Origin: Labrenzia sp. CE80
Lineage (GTDB): Bacteria > Pseudomonadota > Alphaproteobacteria > Rhizobiales > Stappiaceae
Direction: 5' to 3'
NCBI RefSeq assembly: GCF_009650605.1
Contig: NZ_WAJT01000005.1
Span: 40,024-88,816 of the forward strand
DNA: 48,793 bases
The notes under the pieces are model-generated. The model searched no databases. It had not been told where the DNA came from and saw only the letters and a list, made by a program, of their open reading frames with translations. Both the position numbers and the translations under genes were made by a program. This document shows positions 48,656 to 48,793 of this stretch, piece by piece (position 1 is the stretch's first letter; each line of letters starts with the position of its first letter).

Positions 48656-48793
48656 GTGTTCTGACCCTCTCGCTGAGAACTGGACCATTTGAAGCGGGAA
48701 TTTTCTCATAATATCCTTGGTTGGGCTATGGAGAGAAGACGATGAAGACGTCCCGTCTTTCGGAGCAGCATATTGCGCTCATCCTGAAGCAGG
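48656..48793 (+). mobile_element. Left end of an IS3-family insertion sequence, truncated by window edge
   Basis: The transposase N-terminus begins at 48742. The region TGTTCTGACCCTCTC from about 48656 could be the terminal inverted repeat, but without the right end this boundary is only a guess. It lies 79 bp after the tRNA fragment. Confidence 0.45.
48742..48793 (+). CDS. IS3-family transposase OrfA, N-terminal fragment
   Basis: Only 17 residues are visible before the window ends: MKTSRLSEQHIALILKQ. This is the usual start of IS3-type OrfA helix-turn-helix proteins (compare M-K-x-S-R-F-x-x-x-Q-I-x-x-I-L-K-Q). GGAGAG precedes the ATG. OrfB, if present, is beyond the window. Confidence 0.75.
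   Translation, partial: MKTSRLSEQHIALILKQ

Noticed and set aside
1..48793. CRISPR array, prophage, toxin-antitoxin or restriction system
   Set aside because: No regularly spaced short repeats, phage structural genes or recognisable defence genes were seen.

Overview
The window reads as chromosome of a free-living, probably marine alphaproteobacterium. The reasons are gene order and families: a MocR-type TauR beside taurine:pyruvate aminotransferase and tauABC, a hut operon of the HutF/HutG type, very acidic flagellar proteins, and an elongator tRNA-Met remnant of alphaproteobacterial type. Genus cannot be fixed from the sequence. No 16S or complete tRNA gene is present.

Layout. (1) 1-5018, plus strand: the 3' part of a secreted FG-GAP/RTX protein followed by its type I secretion ABC exporter and HlyD-family adaptor. 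(2) 5320-13121, minus strand: a surface-glycan cluster with a KpsC-like capsule transferase, a large GT-A/capsule-domain/TPR protein, a sulfotransferase and a GT31-type glycosyltransferase with a galectin-like N-terminus. A LytM (M23) peptidase is divergent from it. (3) 14552-25596: taurine uptake and catabolism (tauR, tpa, tauABC, a TauE/SafE exporter), then a dimethylglycine/sarcosine-dehydrogenase-type flavoprotein and a LysR regulator. (4) 25744-35696, minus strand: the exported part of a flagellum (flagellin fliC, cap fliD, chaperone fliS, hook flgD/flgE, FlgN-like chaperone, junction flgK/flgL) headed by an ECF sigma factor gene. (5) 36700-48144: a polar amino-acid ABC transporter, a HisC-like aminotransferase and the complete histidine-utilisation set hutU-hutG-hutH-hutI, divergent from hutF-hutC. 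(6) The right edge holds a 3' fragment of tRNA-Met and the start of an IS3-type transposase, a likely integration boundary.

How it works together. Taurine enters by TauABC and is deaminated by Tpa; the sulfonate or sulfite product may leave by TauE, but xsc/pta are not here. Histidine probably enters by the ABC system and goes through HutH, HutU, HutI, HutF and HutG to glutamate and formate, under HutC. The hut genes overlap by 4 bp (hutI/H/G/U) or abut, so they are translationally coupled.

Most notable are: two matching bipartite promoters in front of fliC and flgD, the fliC one fitting an ECF-type promoter and lying just behind the ECF sigma gene; iterated ACTAGG boxes upstream of that sigma gene; the galectin-like/GT31 fusion beside a sulfotransferase; strong hairpins placed just after the secreted or periplasmic component in all three transport operons; and the tRNA-Met remnant beside an IS.
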